Source: Hormiphora californensis
Taxonomy: Eukaryota > Ctenophora > Tentaculata > Cydippida > Pleurobrachiidae
Length of the DNA: 64,000 bases
NCBI GenBank assembly: GCA_020137815.1
Contig: CM035352.1
Location: 1,304,175 to 1,368,174, forward strand
Direction: 5' to 3'
Positions 1 through 13,639 of the stretch are shown here, piece by piece (position 1 is the first letter of the stretch; each line of letters starts with the position of its first letter). The notes under the pieces were generated by a model. That model saw only the letters and a program-made list of their open reading frames with translations. It made no database searches and had not been told where the DNA came from. Both the position numbers and the translations under genes were made by a program.

Positions 1-54
1 AATTGCTCCAAAGTTGCTGAGACAACACACAGACACGTGATCTGTTTCCCTCAG

Positions 55-3000
55 ACAAGTTATCTCCAATCTCCGTTCCCTCAAGGGGTATCACAATCAG
101 GGTGACAGTAGGTATCAGAACTGCCACAAAGTTTCCTATACCTGCCCATATCAGGTGGAGTTGCTGCTTGTACCTGGGGAGAGAGAACTTTTAGAAAATA
201 TCAAGCAGACACTTTCTAATTTGGAAGAGCCACACCGGGAGTTAACACTTTTACAAAAGAAGGGAACTGTTGTCTCACAAAAGACTGCACTCTCGGAACC
301 AGGCAACTGCAGTACCCCCCCCCCCCCCCCCCCCCCCCCCGTAGTACTCACTGATGCGGGTAGAATACGCCAATAATCCTATCGACAATCAGAGGAAGAA
401 CGCTCAGAAGATTATAACTACTGAGCCAAAGGAATGCTGTTGACATCCCATCACATAGCTGATCAGAGTCAATTGTCATAGCTGAAAAGGAAAGTAGATG
501 AAGATTAGGGACTTTTAGCAAGGTTTAGAGAAGGACTGCATGGACTTTTTAACTTGGACAATGAAAACCCTCAATGGGGGTCCCCCATGTCCCTCAACGT
601 ATTAGATCGCACTCAATATATCTCACTTACAGATGGGTCGAAGAACAAGCCCATGAATGCTTAGTAGAAAACAGGAGAGAACCAGCGTACTGTAGGATCG
701 GTAGTGAACCTCTAGGGTATCGAGGTTTCGTACCTGAGCCAGCCTTTTCAACAAAATTCCTGTTGAGGTGTAGAATTGTTACCCGTAGCGCAAGGAACCA
801 AGTAATCTACCAGAATCAGGAAATTCAACAGCACTGCACGGGAAGTTCTAACATAACTTCAACAAATTTCTTGTTTTGTACAAACAGTCTAACTTAGCAA
901 CAAATTTCAAAAATTGTTTTACCTCCATTTGCACAGAATGCGGGGACCATTATTATCATCAGACAGATCGTATAGACATCCATAGCTAATTAATAATTAT
1001 AATTCTAAAATGGAATTGTTTAGAAAATATTGAAATCAAATAAACATTGTGCGTTATATGTACTATTATATTAAATTGATTTATTTCACTAGTACTAAAT
1101 CATATTTCTCCGGTACAGGGTAGAGATAAAGCTAGTGGCATGCCCCCAGGTGTGTGCGGATGTGGTATCAACCCTTGTGGGTGTCCTCCCCTCAGTAGGT
1201 TCCACAGGTAAACAAAACGGAGAAAAGTTAATGTTAAATTATGTTAATGTTAAGTTAATGTTAATGTTAAATTATGCGAGAAGTTTATTCCGGATTTAAT
1301 TTTGGGAGGAGAAAACTAAACTCGTGACAGGTATTTAGAGACATTTCCCTTGAAGCGTCACCGTCACTCAACAGAGGAGGGAGATAAAATATTGCAGCAA
1401 TTAAAAGCAAATTCTTTATCAATATTAAAAATAATTTTCTTTGAATTTGAGCGATATATTTTCGTCACTTAGCAAGTTAGGTAAAAAGATATTGATCGTA
1501 CGATGTTAGATGCATAGAAGAATGAAGATATTACTCTAGAAATTAGTTCTTTTTACTTTTAGCATTAAAAAGAGCAAGATGCAGCATACCTCGCGAAAAG
1601 AGTTTAACGGCGTAATGAAGCTATTTAAATTGAGACAAGCTGGGCAACTCATCAACTCTATATAAGTTTGTTCTACAACGAAATAATACAGCTGTATTTA
1701 GGACGCAACACATGTTTCATATATAGTTTGTTCTATAAAATTAAATTATAGAAGATTTACGAAGACTTAGAGTTTTAGAATCAGCGTTGGGTTCCCAGAA
1801 ACTAGTATGTAATCTAAGTTCTAACTATACAACTACAGTCGGACCCCGATTTAGTGGCCCCCGATTTAGTGGCACCCCGATTTAGTGGCAGGATTTTTTT
1901 CCCCCAAAAATTTTTTTGATTTTTTTTTGAAATTTTTTTGAAAATTTCTTGAAAATTTTTCAAAGGAATACCAGCCACGTCCGAATCGTGTTTCGAATCA
2001 GTGAATCTTATCTCATGTCCTGCTGCTAATTAGACGGTTCGGAACGAACCGATACGTGATCCCCATGGGGCCATTGAATCATAAGTTCACCAAGCGTCAA
2101 AATTTCGATTCGATGGAGATCACGTTTCGATTCGTTCCGAACCGTCTAATTAGCAGCAGGACATGCGATAAGATGCACCGATTCGAAACACGATTCGGAC
2201 GTGGCTGGTATACCTTAAAAATTTTACAACTTTTTTTTTGCAAAATTTTACAGTACGATTGTCAATGCTTTGATCGGTGCTCCCCATAAATTTTTAGAGA
2301 AAAAGTTATTTTGAAATTTTGATACTTCCTCACCCGCTTAGGGTGCCCCGATTTGGCATGGTATCACGTATCAGTTCGTTTCTAACCCGCTAATTAGACA
2401 GGACATCCAGGAAGCTGCACCGATTCGATACACAAATCGGACGGGCTGGTATAACTTAGAAAATTTTTCACAATTTTTTTGAAAAATTTATTTGATAGTT
2501 TTCTATTACTAATCAGAAATGATCATGTAATCAATACATGAATATTGCATATAACAGTTAGAGGTGTCTTTAGTCTTAGTATAGCATTTTGGGCATAAAA
2601 TAGGTTTTTAGGGGCCAAATATGGCTCGCCCCGATTTAGTGGCACCCCGATTTAGTGGCAGGATTTCTTTTCCCCGAGGATGCCACTAAATCGGGGTCCG
2701 ACTGTATAGCTAACTAATCGTACCCTCTTGATCGCTTTTAATAACGAACATCAAGAGAAACAGGGACAGTTGACTGAACAACTGTCTGCAATGATGTCAA
2801 CATGTTCTGTCCCTGTTTCTCTCATGATGGCTAAAAGGTTGAAATCGCTATTTAACTGATATTATCAGTTATCAGATAGTATCAGTTACATCATTTCAAC
2901 CTTTTATCCTCCAATAACCCCACCCTACCATTTCTAGTTCAAGTTCTAATAGCCATGATTAAACTGAAATGCAATGAGAAATCTAGCAGCCACAGATTTT

Positions 3001-6000
3001 ATCAGTCAGTCCAAAAAGCATCGCATATTTATAATCTTTATGAAGTAAGGGCCAATTTGTTCAACTCTATGCAAGCTCTAGACCACTTATAAATCTCACA
3101 TATAATCTCCCCAAAACATTTCAGATCGTTGGTCAGCCCAGGATCCGGTAGACGCTGGTTATGGTCTGAACAGTGAACTGAATATTCCCTTTGAGGTGAT
3201 CCCAATGCTAACAGCCCAGTCCTCCAAATACGAAGAGTCCCTCCGTGCGGTGTGCAGGGAGGCGAACACGGTGTTTGCTGGTTACAGGGAGGAGGATCCT
3301 ACGTTTACACATAACCAGGTATCGAGATATTATCAACCAGGATTCAGGAACCGACCGAAACAAGTAAAAAACCAATCAGAACTCGTTATTTAGGTCACGT
3401 GACTGGTTATCAGCCAATCAGGGACCAGTATTTCCTGATTCGGTCGGTTCCTGTTATCAACCCATGCAGTTATCAACTCCCCTAGTGTTATCACTATCAA
3501 TTACAGACGGGCCACGATTTACCAGGCAAAACCCTTTCTGAGAATCTGGGTCCAACTGTACTAATTGCTGGTTGCTCACATGGCTTTCTAACTCATGTAC
3601 CATTTTGCCAGGTTACAGTTATTGCAGATAGTGTTGGTGGGCTACTGGCATACGATATACTAACCCACGATGAAGAAGTACCTGAAATGACGTAAGTTTT
3701 AATTGGTCAATTATACCAAGTCACCCCAAGCTAACACTCTATACGGTAATGGGAATGATTTAAACAAACTGGCACCCCTGTCGACGCCGTGCGGCTCTCG
3801 CCGCTCGGTGTCGCCAGTGGTTGACCACGGTCTTCCTGGAGCGTCTGAAGTAACATGCTCTGCATAAACTGATTGGTGGGTGGCCTTGCTACGGCGGAGT
3901 GGTGGACGTGCTGGGGCACCTAATAAGCGTGCTCGGTGCGGCCGCCGCTACTTTCGGGCAGGTCACTCGCCAGACGCAGCAAGTACAAACAAACAAACAA
4001 ACTGGCACCTAATTTAGTATTTCCTGCTGCAAACTCCCCCTAATTACAGAAGGGCCGGGTCGCCTACAGCAACTACAGGTTCGCTTGGTGCGGGCACGAC
4101 TGGTAAAGAAAAATACCGGTAGGCTACTTCCACTGAGTGACCTGCACTGCGATCCTCTGATTTCTATTTAGAATTTAGTATCTTACTGATCCTTCTTTTG
4201 GTAGTTAAAATCATGTCTATGGTTGTTCTACTACCCAAATATGTGCACCGAATTAAAAATAATCCAAGTGATATGTGTGATTAGGGTTGCTAGACAAACC
4301 GATACTAAACTGAGCAACCCATATACCGTTACCCTTGTTTGATTTCTCTTGATTTGTAAAGTCACTAATATGTAGAATTCAAAAAGCAGCAAACCTGAAA
4401 AGTGAGAGCTAGAAAATAGAAATAGCTATAGAGCATGTATACAGTGTATAGTGTATACTATACACTGTATAGATCAGAAGTCAGAACAAAACCATTTGCA
4501 CGCTCTCCATGAGTTTACGACCGCATAGAAGAGATTTGAGAGATAGGTTTAGACACGATTCAGACGGTTCAAATGTCCACACAATGTCCACACATTGGCC
4601 AGTCATTACAATAAAAATGCAGGAATAATATTAATGGAAATGTGATTGAGAAATTAATTATGTACAAGATTGAATTGTGTTGGGTACGTTACAACTAAGT
4701 TTCTAATCTTAATTCCCTTTTCAACAGGTTGAATTTTGCCGTGGATAAATTCTTCTCGTTTGGCTCTCCTATTGGAAATCTGGCACTTTACAAGGCATTG
4801 AGTGGGAAACCAGGTGATTATATCAAACTCATCTCTATAGCTGCCAATATACAAGCAACAATGGTTCACAATTGTTCAAAACAGAGTTCCTATAGTTTTA
4901 TCAGAATCACATATCAGAATCACATCAGAATCCTATCAGAATCATATCAGAATCATACAACACACTGAATCACATATATCAGAATCATACAACACACTGA
5001 ATCATGAACACACACTCTAGAGAGAACAACAACAACAGTGCCCAACTTGCTAATGTTATACAGAATGATATTAGCACTGAGGAGAGTTGATCTTTTAAAC
5101 CCCCCCCCCCCCCTGCTAAACCCTCACATTGTGATCCACACAAACTGAGGGTTCATCATATACAGCTCATCCCCGTTTTGTAGCGAGCTATCTGATTACA
5201 TCATTCGTACACAATTGTCGAGAGGGTTTAAACATGAAAAACTAACACTACCCTTTCAGTTCACCCGAAGAAGATTCACACCCAATTCTATAACTTATTT
5301 TATGCATCATCGCCCGGGGCCATCCGAATTGAACCAATCCTGGATGCGCATCTGTCTGCCTTCCCCCCTGTCTGCATCCCTCGATTTAACAAGTAAGAGA
5401 AATCTACACAGTATTATAGGCTCCATTTGTTGTAGGACGGAGATGAAATGTAACGACAAGTGGATAGTGTACACGAAAACTTTCGTCAGCAATCAAATCC
5501 TTCGATTATTTTAGACTAAACAATATGTATGTAAACAATTATACCAAAACTAATTGAAATTAGTAGGCCGGAAAGGTTGCCCTATGATTTGAGCTACCTT
5601 TGCTACCGTAACATTCACGGGGTACAGACAGGGTATAACCGATGCTTCTTCTGTCTTCAAAAGGGAATGTACTGGTGCCAAAGGTAGCTCAAATCATAGG
5701 GCAACCTTTCCGGCCTACTAATTTCAATTAGTTTTGGTATAATTTGCATCATTTTTGGGATTTTTTATCCATTTCGATGTTGTAGAACAGGTAAGGAGAT
5801 GATGGAATCGCAAATTTGCAAAATTTTCATTTTTGACGTCATTTTGACGTCATAAAATGACGTCACGTCGTTATGATGTCATAATGATGACGTCATATCA
5901 TCGGGATTACCTAGATGAAGATACTGACCAAGTTTGAGATCAATTGGATGAGATTTGAGTCGGCTATGGCGAAAAACCCCATATCGTCATATCTATTTTT

Positions 6001-9000
6001 AAACAGTCATAACACTTTAGACGCGTTTTAAGACCCTTATACGTCTAGTTTTGAAAATTCGCGATATAGTTTCTGAAAGTTCAGACAATTCTCTTTCCAT
6101 GATATAGTCTTTGATTTTCGATTAGAATCCGTCTTCAGGGTGTAAATTGAGCTCAAAGAATTTTGGTCAGAGTCTGAAAAATGACGACTTTAAGACGTTC
6201 TGTAGGACGTTCCTGGGGATGATGGAAACCCTCACCCCGCTAATAACACAATAATTGAGTAGATCTACAAGCTAGTGAAAACGAGAAGTCTCTATCTCTT
6301 TCCGTTCGTTCAGAACCGTGTTCAAAAAAAGCGTCTCTCCTATGCGCGCGCGCGCGTGTCCGTTACACTGAATCTATAGCAAATGGGACCAGTCTGTAAC
6401 TTCGGACCCAGATGAGATAGAGACTTCAAATTTTTAACATGAGTCAAAGACCCCAAGCCGGGTATTCATTCCAAATTTCAAGTCAAACCGATGAAAGAGA
6501 GCCACGCTAAAGCCTTTTGAAATCCGGCTTTTTCAGCCAAATACCCATAAAACGTATAACTGCGTTTCTGGCAGCGCTTTTGGGGGGGGGGGAATGGCAA
6601 CCTTTGCGCTTGCCAGCGCAGTGATTTTGACTCTGACGCACAAAGCCTCAACGGCATGACAAGAACAAACACATACAACAAAATAGATGCCCGGAAATGT
6701 ATACCCTGTAGCTATTGATATGCCGAACCCTCATCTAGTGCAAATACACTGGATGTGTCTAAACTCTATACTATAACTACCCCCCCCCCCCATTTATTCA
6801 GAGTGCCGTTTGGAGCAGGTTCCAAGTATCTACTGAACTCTCTCCTAGAGGAACACAGGGACTATATGAACTCCCCAGTCCACGCCATCCACCCCACTGA
6901 AGTGGCCAGTACTGCGGGACAAGCCCGACCCATCAGCACGTCTAGTTTAGGTATGTCTAGTTAAGTTGTGAGACAATAAATATACTTGAACTAAATATAC
7001 ATTTTGGAAGGCGGTTTATAAAAATTCAACATGAATCAAGAGTGCAAATAAAGAATTAGTGAATAATTTACAAGTAATTATATCATTATGAGAATGAGAA
7101 TGAGAATGAGAATGAGAATGAGAATGAGAATGAGAATGAGAATGAGAATGAGAATGAGAATGAGAATGAGAATGAAAATGAGAATGAGAATGATAATGGG
7201 AATGAGAATGAGAATGAGAATGAGAATGAGAATGAGAATGAGAATGAAAATGAAAATGAGAATGAGAATGAGAATGAGAATGAGAATGAGAATGGGAATG
7301 AGAATGAGAATGAGAATGAGAATGAGAATGAGAATGAGAATGAGAATGAGGAGTCTGGAGGAGTCTGGAGGAAAGAATTAGCAGATCTCTCCAATTCTAT
7401 TCTGACATCCTAATTCTTAACATTATTATTAGTATTATTATTAGTATCGCCCTTATACACAGCAATGGCTAATCTCTCTCTATAATTATCTCCATCTCTC
7501 TCTCTCTCTCCCTCAAGCGATATATGCAGTACTAGTTGGGTGGGCAACAGATGTCAAATACAAATATGGGGGGGGGGGCATCCACCAGAATATTGATTCT
7601 CTCGCCCCCACGATCGAGCACTCGTGGTAATTGGTGCCCTCCCTTGCTGTGAGTAACAGGTGTAAAATAGAAATGACCTGATGGAAAGGGTTGTCAAAAC
7701 AAAGATATATAGCATATTGTTCATTGGAAGCTGCAGATCTGTAGGGCGATGCAGGTGTTAAGTAATGGAGGGATAGGAGCTGCAGACGATAGAGCGAGCG
7801 AGAAACTGTTACAAAATTTCAATGGTGTGAATAACTGTAGCAAGTGTCGTTTCGTAGACAGTGATAAGTTCTAAAATGCAAGTTTCGAAATTCGAGAGTG
7901 GAGATTCTAAAATGGCAAAGATTTAGAAGCTCTGATACTAAAAATCCCCACTATCCTAGGTATGAGTGGTATATCAGAATGGTGGGGAAACAAGCGACTG
8001 GACTATGCTCTATTCTACCCTGAAGCACTCCGATCCTTCCCCTCCGTGGTCCTACCATCTCTACTACACAGCAGCTACTGGGAGAACTATGACGTGGCTG
8101 CTTTCGTAGTTCAACAGGTATTTTATTATTATCATTAGATAGTTAGACATGCTCTAACTGAACTCATCTCCCTCAAACAACTCTTTTCTCCCCCTATGAG
8201 ACTCACAATGTTCCGGCAAAGCCAGTATTAGAGAGATGGTTCCCCGCCATCTCCCGTGCAACCTACTCTGATCCCCTACAACAGAACTCTCTTCTCCTCT
8301 CTCAGCTCTCGGATCGTCTCCCCTCACCCAGATCACGTGATGCACGCTCAGCCATCTCGATATAAATTATATCGAGATTATAATATCGACGATATTCCTA
8401 CTCTTCTAAAAGATTGGCCCAAATTATCTTCGCCTAAAATCTCTCCATAACTATTGTAACAAATAAATTTAAATATCGATTCTCCCCCCAAAGAATCAGT
8501 AAAATGTGTATCCTTAAATATTTGTATTTTGTATCCTTCTAACCTACTCTTTATAACCATCAAACGTCCAAACGATCATCAAATACCTATCATGCCTTAG
8601 CTAACTCTCAGTCACCCATAAAGGGCGGTTTCAAACCCCTGTGACCTGGTATAGCACCAGCTCCCCAAGTCCCCTTGGGCCAAAGCAGCTTGGCAACATA
8701 CCAGCCACATCACCCAGGACGGGGAACGGGAGCCTGAATGTCGTTCGAAATATAAGGACTGAGAAACTAAAACAATGATGGCAGCTATTAGAATGAAGAA
8801 TGAGACGGATCACGTTATAAAATGGGGTGGCGCGTCAGGTGTTGCATCTTGTCAGTCTATTTAGTCTCAAGAGAGACAGAGAGAGAATCTCTGAGAGCTA
8901 GAGAGGGGGAAAGAGAGAATCTCTGAGAGCTAGAGAGGGAGAAAAAGAGCTTTAGCCACTCATCAGTCTACACCACGTACTATGTAGTAGTCTAGTAGTA

Positions 9001-12000
9001 GTGAGCCCTATTATATATTACACAGACACTTATTATAACACTCTTTATGACACTCATTAAGACCCTATTTTATCATTTCGCACCGTAACAGTGCTGCTTG
9101 CAGTCAAAATACGGTAACGCAAAATACAGTAAGGAGACGCGCACGGTGCATAACGCGCGGCAAAAAGTTCATGTGTCAGCACGTACTAGCGCCCTGATTG
9201 GTCACGGTTGCGCGTCGTCTTACTGTATCTTCGTTTTCCATTACCGTTTTCCCACTACAAGCGACCGTGTAAGATATGTATCACCTCAATTAGTCACTCT
9301 TTTCAGATTCTTGATGAGCAAATATCAAGCCAAACCAAACTCTTTCCAGGTCCTAGGATTGGATGAACTGATGCCACCCATAACCCCCTCCCACATAACA
9401 CCACGATCTACGGAATCCGATCTTGGTAGTTGTTCGAATATCAACACAGAAAAGTGGCTGCGGAGACGCACTAAACTGAAAGTTAACAACCTTAATCCTA
9501 ATCATAGGTAAGAAATGGAGAGATCTAATTCCCACCAATTACCGAACTCGTTTTATTGCTCTGTTTTTACATGTACTTCGCTAATTTATGCTGCATTTTG
9601 AACGGACAATTTTTCAATTTAAACTAATTACACCCTCTTAGGTGTTTCGATGGTATATTTATGGAGGGTATGGATCAGGAGATTTTCGCCAAGTTCTTCT
9701 ATGGACCCCTAGATGCCCTGAGCCTAGTTGGGGAGAGGGTGGATATTAGTATCAGAGAGACTCACCCGGGGAGCGAGTGGAGATACCTTGGAACCCAGGT
9801 ACACACTATACCTACCACTATAAATAGGGTACACTGGGTAGTATTTATAGTATACACTATACACACTATCTTGTACACTATAATAGCTTCACTGCTTTCG
9901 AGCCCGAACACAACACAATGCAACTACCACAATCATTTCTATAACTGCAGCTACTTCCTTCTTCTGCTTTTTGTGTGTTTGAAATTATAGCATCTTGATA
10001 TTCCAAGCTATATAGTGTGCAGCTGATGCATCTCAAAAGGAAGCTGTTACTATCTAGTGTCTCAGAAGGGGGAGGTTACTATCTAGAGTCTAACAGGTTA
10101 CTAATCATCACCCCCACCCTGCAGGTGACACAGCCCGGTGGCCGGGTACATTTCCGGGTACCAGAGCGCCTCAGTACAGGCATGTACCCTGTTCGCTGTG
10201 TGGTTCGTGGAGATATGAGTGCAGCAGAGGGGTTCCTGGCTGTAGTCCCCCCTGAGACAGAGTGTGTGGTGTTCTCTATTGACGGGAGTTTTACACTTAA
10301 TAAGACGCTCATGGGACGAGATGCTAAAATACGACCTGGCGCTGTTGAGGTGGGTGTTCTGTCTGACTGTAATCCAGTCAACTTGTTATGTCTGACTGTA
10401 ATCCAGTCAGACCAATGCTCTGACAGCGGGCCATTGCTCTGTCAGGAGTAATCCGACTTGAATTTAGAAAACAATATTTTCAATAACGCCTTCCTCCCCC
10501 ATTATAGGTGGTTCGGTTATGGCAAGAGCTAGGGTTCGTTATAATATACATCACGGCCCGGCCCGACCTTCAAAAGGAAAGTGTATTGGAGTGGTTGGGT
10601 ATGCACAATTTCCCACACGGCATTGTAACGTTTAGTGATGGTATATCTCCTACGGACCCCCTCAAAGATAAAACGGAGTATCTTATTCGGTTAAAAAGTG
10701 AGGTATGTGTACTATACTATCACTAAATTGTGTAGCAGATACATATCCTGGTCCATTCTCGAATATTGGATCACGAAGTTGTGTAAATACTTACTAGATG
10801 TTAATCCTGTTGACCTCATTTACTTTCCCAGTCGATCGGCTTTCACACCCCGGGTACATGGCAATCATCATTTACTAACCAACAAAACTCTCTTGCAGTG
10901 CAAGATTAACGTGTATGCGGCGTATGGCAGTGCTAAAGATATAAACGTGTACCAGTCGGCGGGCATACAACTGAGCAACATGTACATTGTAAAGCCTAAA
11001 AACCCGAAACGAAAACACCAGGTAATATTACAAAGCGTGGGAAATTGTTGAACTGAGAGAGATAATTAAAATGCGACAACAATTAGGAACATGAACAACA
11101 GCTCTAAAGACAAAACATATTTAGCTCTATTTCCGGAACCATGTTTTCTCTCTATCCTCTCTCTCTCTTCTTTCTATCTCTCTCATATTTCTCGACCACA
11201 CCGAAAACAGTGGGGGATATCGCGTCCTCACCGGCTCTCCTCGCTTCCTTGGCAAATATTGCCTTTGTGTCTCATTTAGGTGTTAATTTAACTTCCAATT
11301 CCGGTATCTATTTGTCAGAAATTAAATTAATATCGCACTAATTATATCCGACTTCGGGCATTCCTATGGTTTTCGAACTAAAACAGTACACTACATTACT
11401 ATTATAGTAACACATGGAACATCTCCAAACCTCGATATGGCATACGAAGCATGTATTACACGACGTGCAATACACAGGTCTTTGTTATAAAGAGGCAATT
11501 ACACATAGAGGCCTCTACTGCAATTAGATCTAGAGGGCGTGCTGCAAATATAAATCCACCAAAGTTGTGATATGACTTGGTGTTCCTTTATATATATTAG
11601 ATAATTGTAGCATGGCCACTGGCATCTTTTTATCTCTCTCTATCTGATCTCTCTCTCTCTCTCTCTCTTGCTCACTAGTGATTGGCAGGGGGTGATGTTG
11701 TATTATGTTAAGATCCAGGGGCGCTTGTTTTTATGTAAAAGATGGGTAATTGCAAGCCCTCATAAATTTAGATAGAGTCTAGGAATCGCGATAGTGACAT
11801 GCCCTATGTCATCTTTTACATAAAAACATGTTCTAGCGCCCCTGGCAGCTGGCTCTTACAACACGACCACCGCCCCATGAATTAAACACAGTGAGAGCAA
11901 CTTGTTTCCAGGGTGCACGTGTTATTATTCAGCGGGGCCCCCAATATTCAAGGAAGATCACGTGTAAATTCCCAACATGCCATTTTTCATGTCGATATAT

Positions 12001-13036
12001 TCGTATCTTATGGTACTGTATAGTAGATAGCAGGAACCGACCGAATCAGGAAATACTGGTCCCCGATTGGCTGATAACCTGTCACGTGACCTAAATCTAA
12101 TAAAGCTAATCCCGTGTGTCGTCGTTGATCCCTTACTCAACAAGTGTGTCGTGTTTTATTTCCATCCCAAAAATGATTTATTATGTTTTGGGCTTTCCAC
12201 TGTGTACTAATTTGCTAATGCATGATGCATTTCGTTATCCAGCCACACGAAGCAGCATTCTTGATAGATCAAGAGAATTTCACCAGCCACCTTGCAATAC
12301 TGCGCCGTCGAATGAAGCGTCGGTCTAGTGCCGCAGCCAAGCTATTCGTTCCACATCTCTCGTTTCTTGAGTACCGTGAGTCTACCCACTGCGGCATATG
12401 AAGCATTATGATTTCATGTAATTGTACATACTACCACGGCCTCTCGGGGGCTAGCTCCAAACCGGGGTCTTATGGAAGTTTGGGTTACAATATCACACCC
12501 CCGAATGATATCCCTCTTTATATGTGTATCATTTTTGTTGGGTTATGTTGTACGATGATGTATTTTATTGTAAAGTAAGTGTTTTAGGGGGAGTAAATAA
12601 CCGTTATTAACATTCAAACAGATTCTATCGCCCGCTGAAAATGGCATTTTTTTCCCTTCATTTAAAATCACGAGGCATTCTTTACAGATCCCTCTTTCCG
12701 GATTAAAGATAACTCCCCCTCTTTTTCTTGTACAATTTCCCATGTCCTTCTGAGTCACTGCCTGTGATTCACGAGAAGATCACTTCCAACTATGACACCC
12801 CATCTCCACAGGTGAACTGGATCCATAATCAGACCTTTACGGACCACATGGCGGACCTGGTGAGACATGCCCCGACCAACAAATCCTGGACAAGGGTACC
12901 AATATCAGGGGACCAATTTAAATTCCCCGCCCAAAAGCGGGTTTCACGCTGTGGTACGATGAAAAGACAGTTTAGTTCAAAAAGCAGGACCTCGGAACAC
13001 TTGCCTAGCACGGCGGAGGATCCTTTGAACACGTGA
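55..13036 (+). CDS. PITPNM: PITPNM/RdgB-type membrane-associated phosphatidylinositol transfer protein, C-terminal part
   Basis: Seen: exons join in phase at 1119-1207, 3125-3318, 3612-3691, 4728-4813, 5260-5392, 6802-6950, 7960-8117, 9350-9507, 9642-9798, 10125-10349, 10508-10702, 10899-11021 and 12243-12375, all with AG/GT borders. They encode a DDHD domain ([52 protein letters not shown]) followed by an LNS2 domain ([65 protein letters not shown]). Known of the family: these proteins move PI and phosphatidic acid at ER-plasma membrane contacts, and LNS2 senses phosphatidic acid. The N-terminal PITP domain must lie upstream of the window. An open stretch at 55 to about 310 ([19 protein letters not shown]) is probably an earlier exon, but the exon linking it to 1119 was not found. 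Odd: the usual HPxDP of DDHD reads YASSP. The last exon is tentative: 12375 ends in phase 1 while the open frame 12812-13036 needs phase 0. Confidence 0.87.
1836..2704. mobile_element. pogo/mariner-like MITE, copy 1
   Basis: The ends are inverted repeats beginning CAGTCGGACCCCGATTTA and are flanked by TA on both sides (1834-1835, 2705-2706), the usual target duplication of Tc1/mariner/pogo elements. Short direct repeats of the end motif (CCCCGATTTAGTGGC) sit just inside both termini. No transposase frame is seen. It lies in a PITPNM intron. A relative with the same termini lies at 55910-56653. Confidence 0.8.
2751..2910. repeat. Two adjacent hairpins
   Basis: AGAGAAACAGGGACAG near 2753 is repeated inverted near 2812. 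Immediately after, CTAAAAGGTTGAAAT is repeated inverted near 2895. Both are short palindromes in a PITPNM intron with no coding content; they may be eroded MITEs. Confidence 0.5.
3345..3453. mobile_element. 109-bp palindromic repeat with a central CACGTG
   Basis: CAGGAACCGACCGAA at the left end is matched inverted by TTCGGTCGGTTCCTG at the right. The middle holds GGTCACGTGAC. A partial copy of the same sequence lies at 12031-12096, so this is a dispersed family. It sits in the intron just after a PITPNM exon. Confidence 0.65.
3777..3994 (+). mobile_element. 5'-truncated LINE-like insertion, copy 1
   Basis: A GC-rich 218-bp insert ends in an ACAAAC-rich tail and is flanked by a perfect 15-bp direct repeat AAACAAACTGGCACC (3762-3776 and 3995-4009), the hallmark of target-primed retrotransposition. 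Its last ~60 bp match the insert at 22840-22899. Only the 3' end of the parent element is present. The element belongs to no family I can name. Confidence 0.75.
5541..6625 (+). mobile_element. Composite repeat with hairpin end and TGACGTCA cluster, copy A
   Basis: The left end (5541-5743) is a ~200-bp hairpin whose arms contain GGCCGGAAAGGTTGCCC. Next comes an AT-rich stretch with several TGACGTCA-like palindromes at 5836-5900. The right end carries TTTGCGCTTGCCAGCGCAGTG near 6603. The same three parts in the same order occur inverted at 62597-63822. It lies in the intron between PITPNM exons 5260-5392 and 6802-6950. Confidence 0.65.
7088..7350. repeat. (GAGAAT)n hexanucleotide array
   Basis: About 43 near-perfect GAGAAT units with a few GAAAAT, GATAAT and GGGAAT variants. 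It lies in a PITPNM intron. Long open frames on both strands here are only products of the 6-bp period. Confidence 0.95.
11022..12242. other. PITPNM intron without genes, holding a small MITE
   Basis: No exon was found here. 11715-11845 is a 131-bp palindrome with arms beginning CCAGGGGCGC and AT-rich inner arms (TTTTTATGTAAAAGATG), a probable MITE. 12031-12096 is a half copy of the palindrome at 3345-3453. There is a short CT-rich microsatellite near 11650. Confidence 0.6.
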
Positions 13037-13639
13037 TATTAATTAATTAATGTGATATTAATTAGTTAATATGGTCCCGGTCGGAAAGTCGGAACACTTT
13101 CGAGATATTTTAATGTCTCAAAAACTGACCAAAATCTCTAAAATTGGTTTTTAAGGTACTTCTACTTATCTCAGGTACATAAAATTTTAGGAGTAGATAA
13201 ACAAATGTATGAAAACTAATATCTGATAAGAAAACAAGAATTATTGCATTATGTGTTCATAATGCTGTGTTTCCCTGCCCTACCGTTTCACGTATCACTG
13301 CCAACAGGATCAAGGCTTGGTCATAATGTAATGTGAGATGCATACGATCTAGCTGGCGCGGCAGAGCATTTCATGTTTTGTTGAGTGGCGCGCGCACACA
13401 CGTCCATCGAACTGTGTCAGTGAGGTGTTTGATGAAGGAGTAGCTCGTCACTGTGCGCGCGGCTCTAGTTGCTACACCGTTGCCCCTCGCAACGAAAGTG
13501 TGACCAAAATGGTCCCTCTACCGATTAGTTAGTATACCAAAATGTCGTTTTCGAATTCTAACCCTGCTATGCCTTTTTACAAAGTAAAAAGGCATCCGGG
13601 TGAATGCCTTCGGCATTCACCCGGGCAGGGAAAAAATAC

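Noticed and set aside
8154-8563. Short frames between PITPNM exons 7960-8117 and 9350-9507
   Set aside because: The two exons join in phase and match continuous family sequence, so nothing is missing between them.
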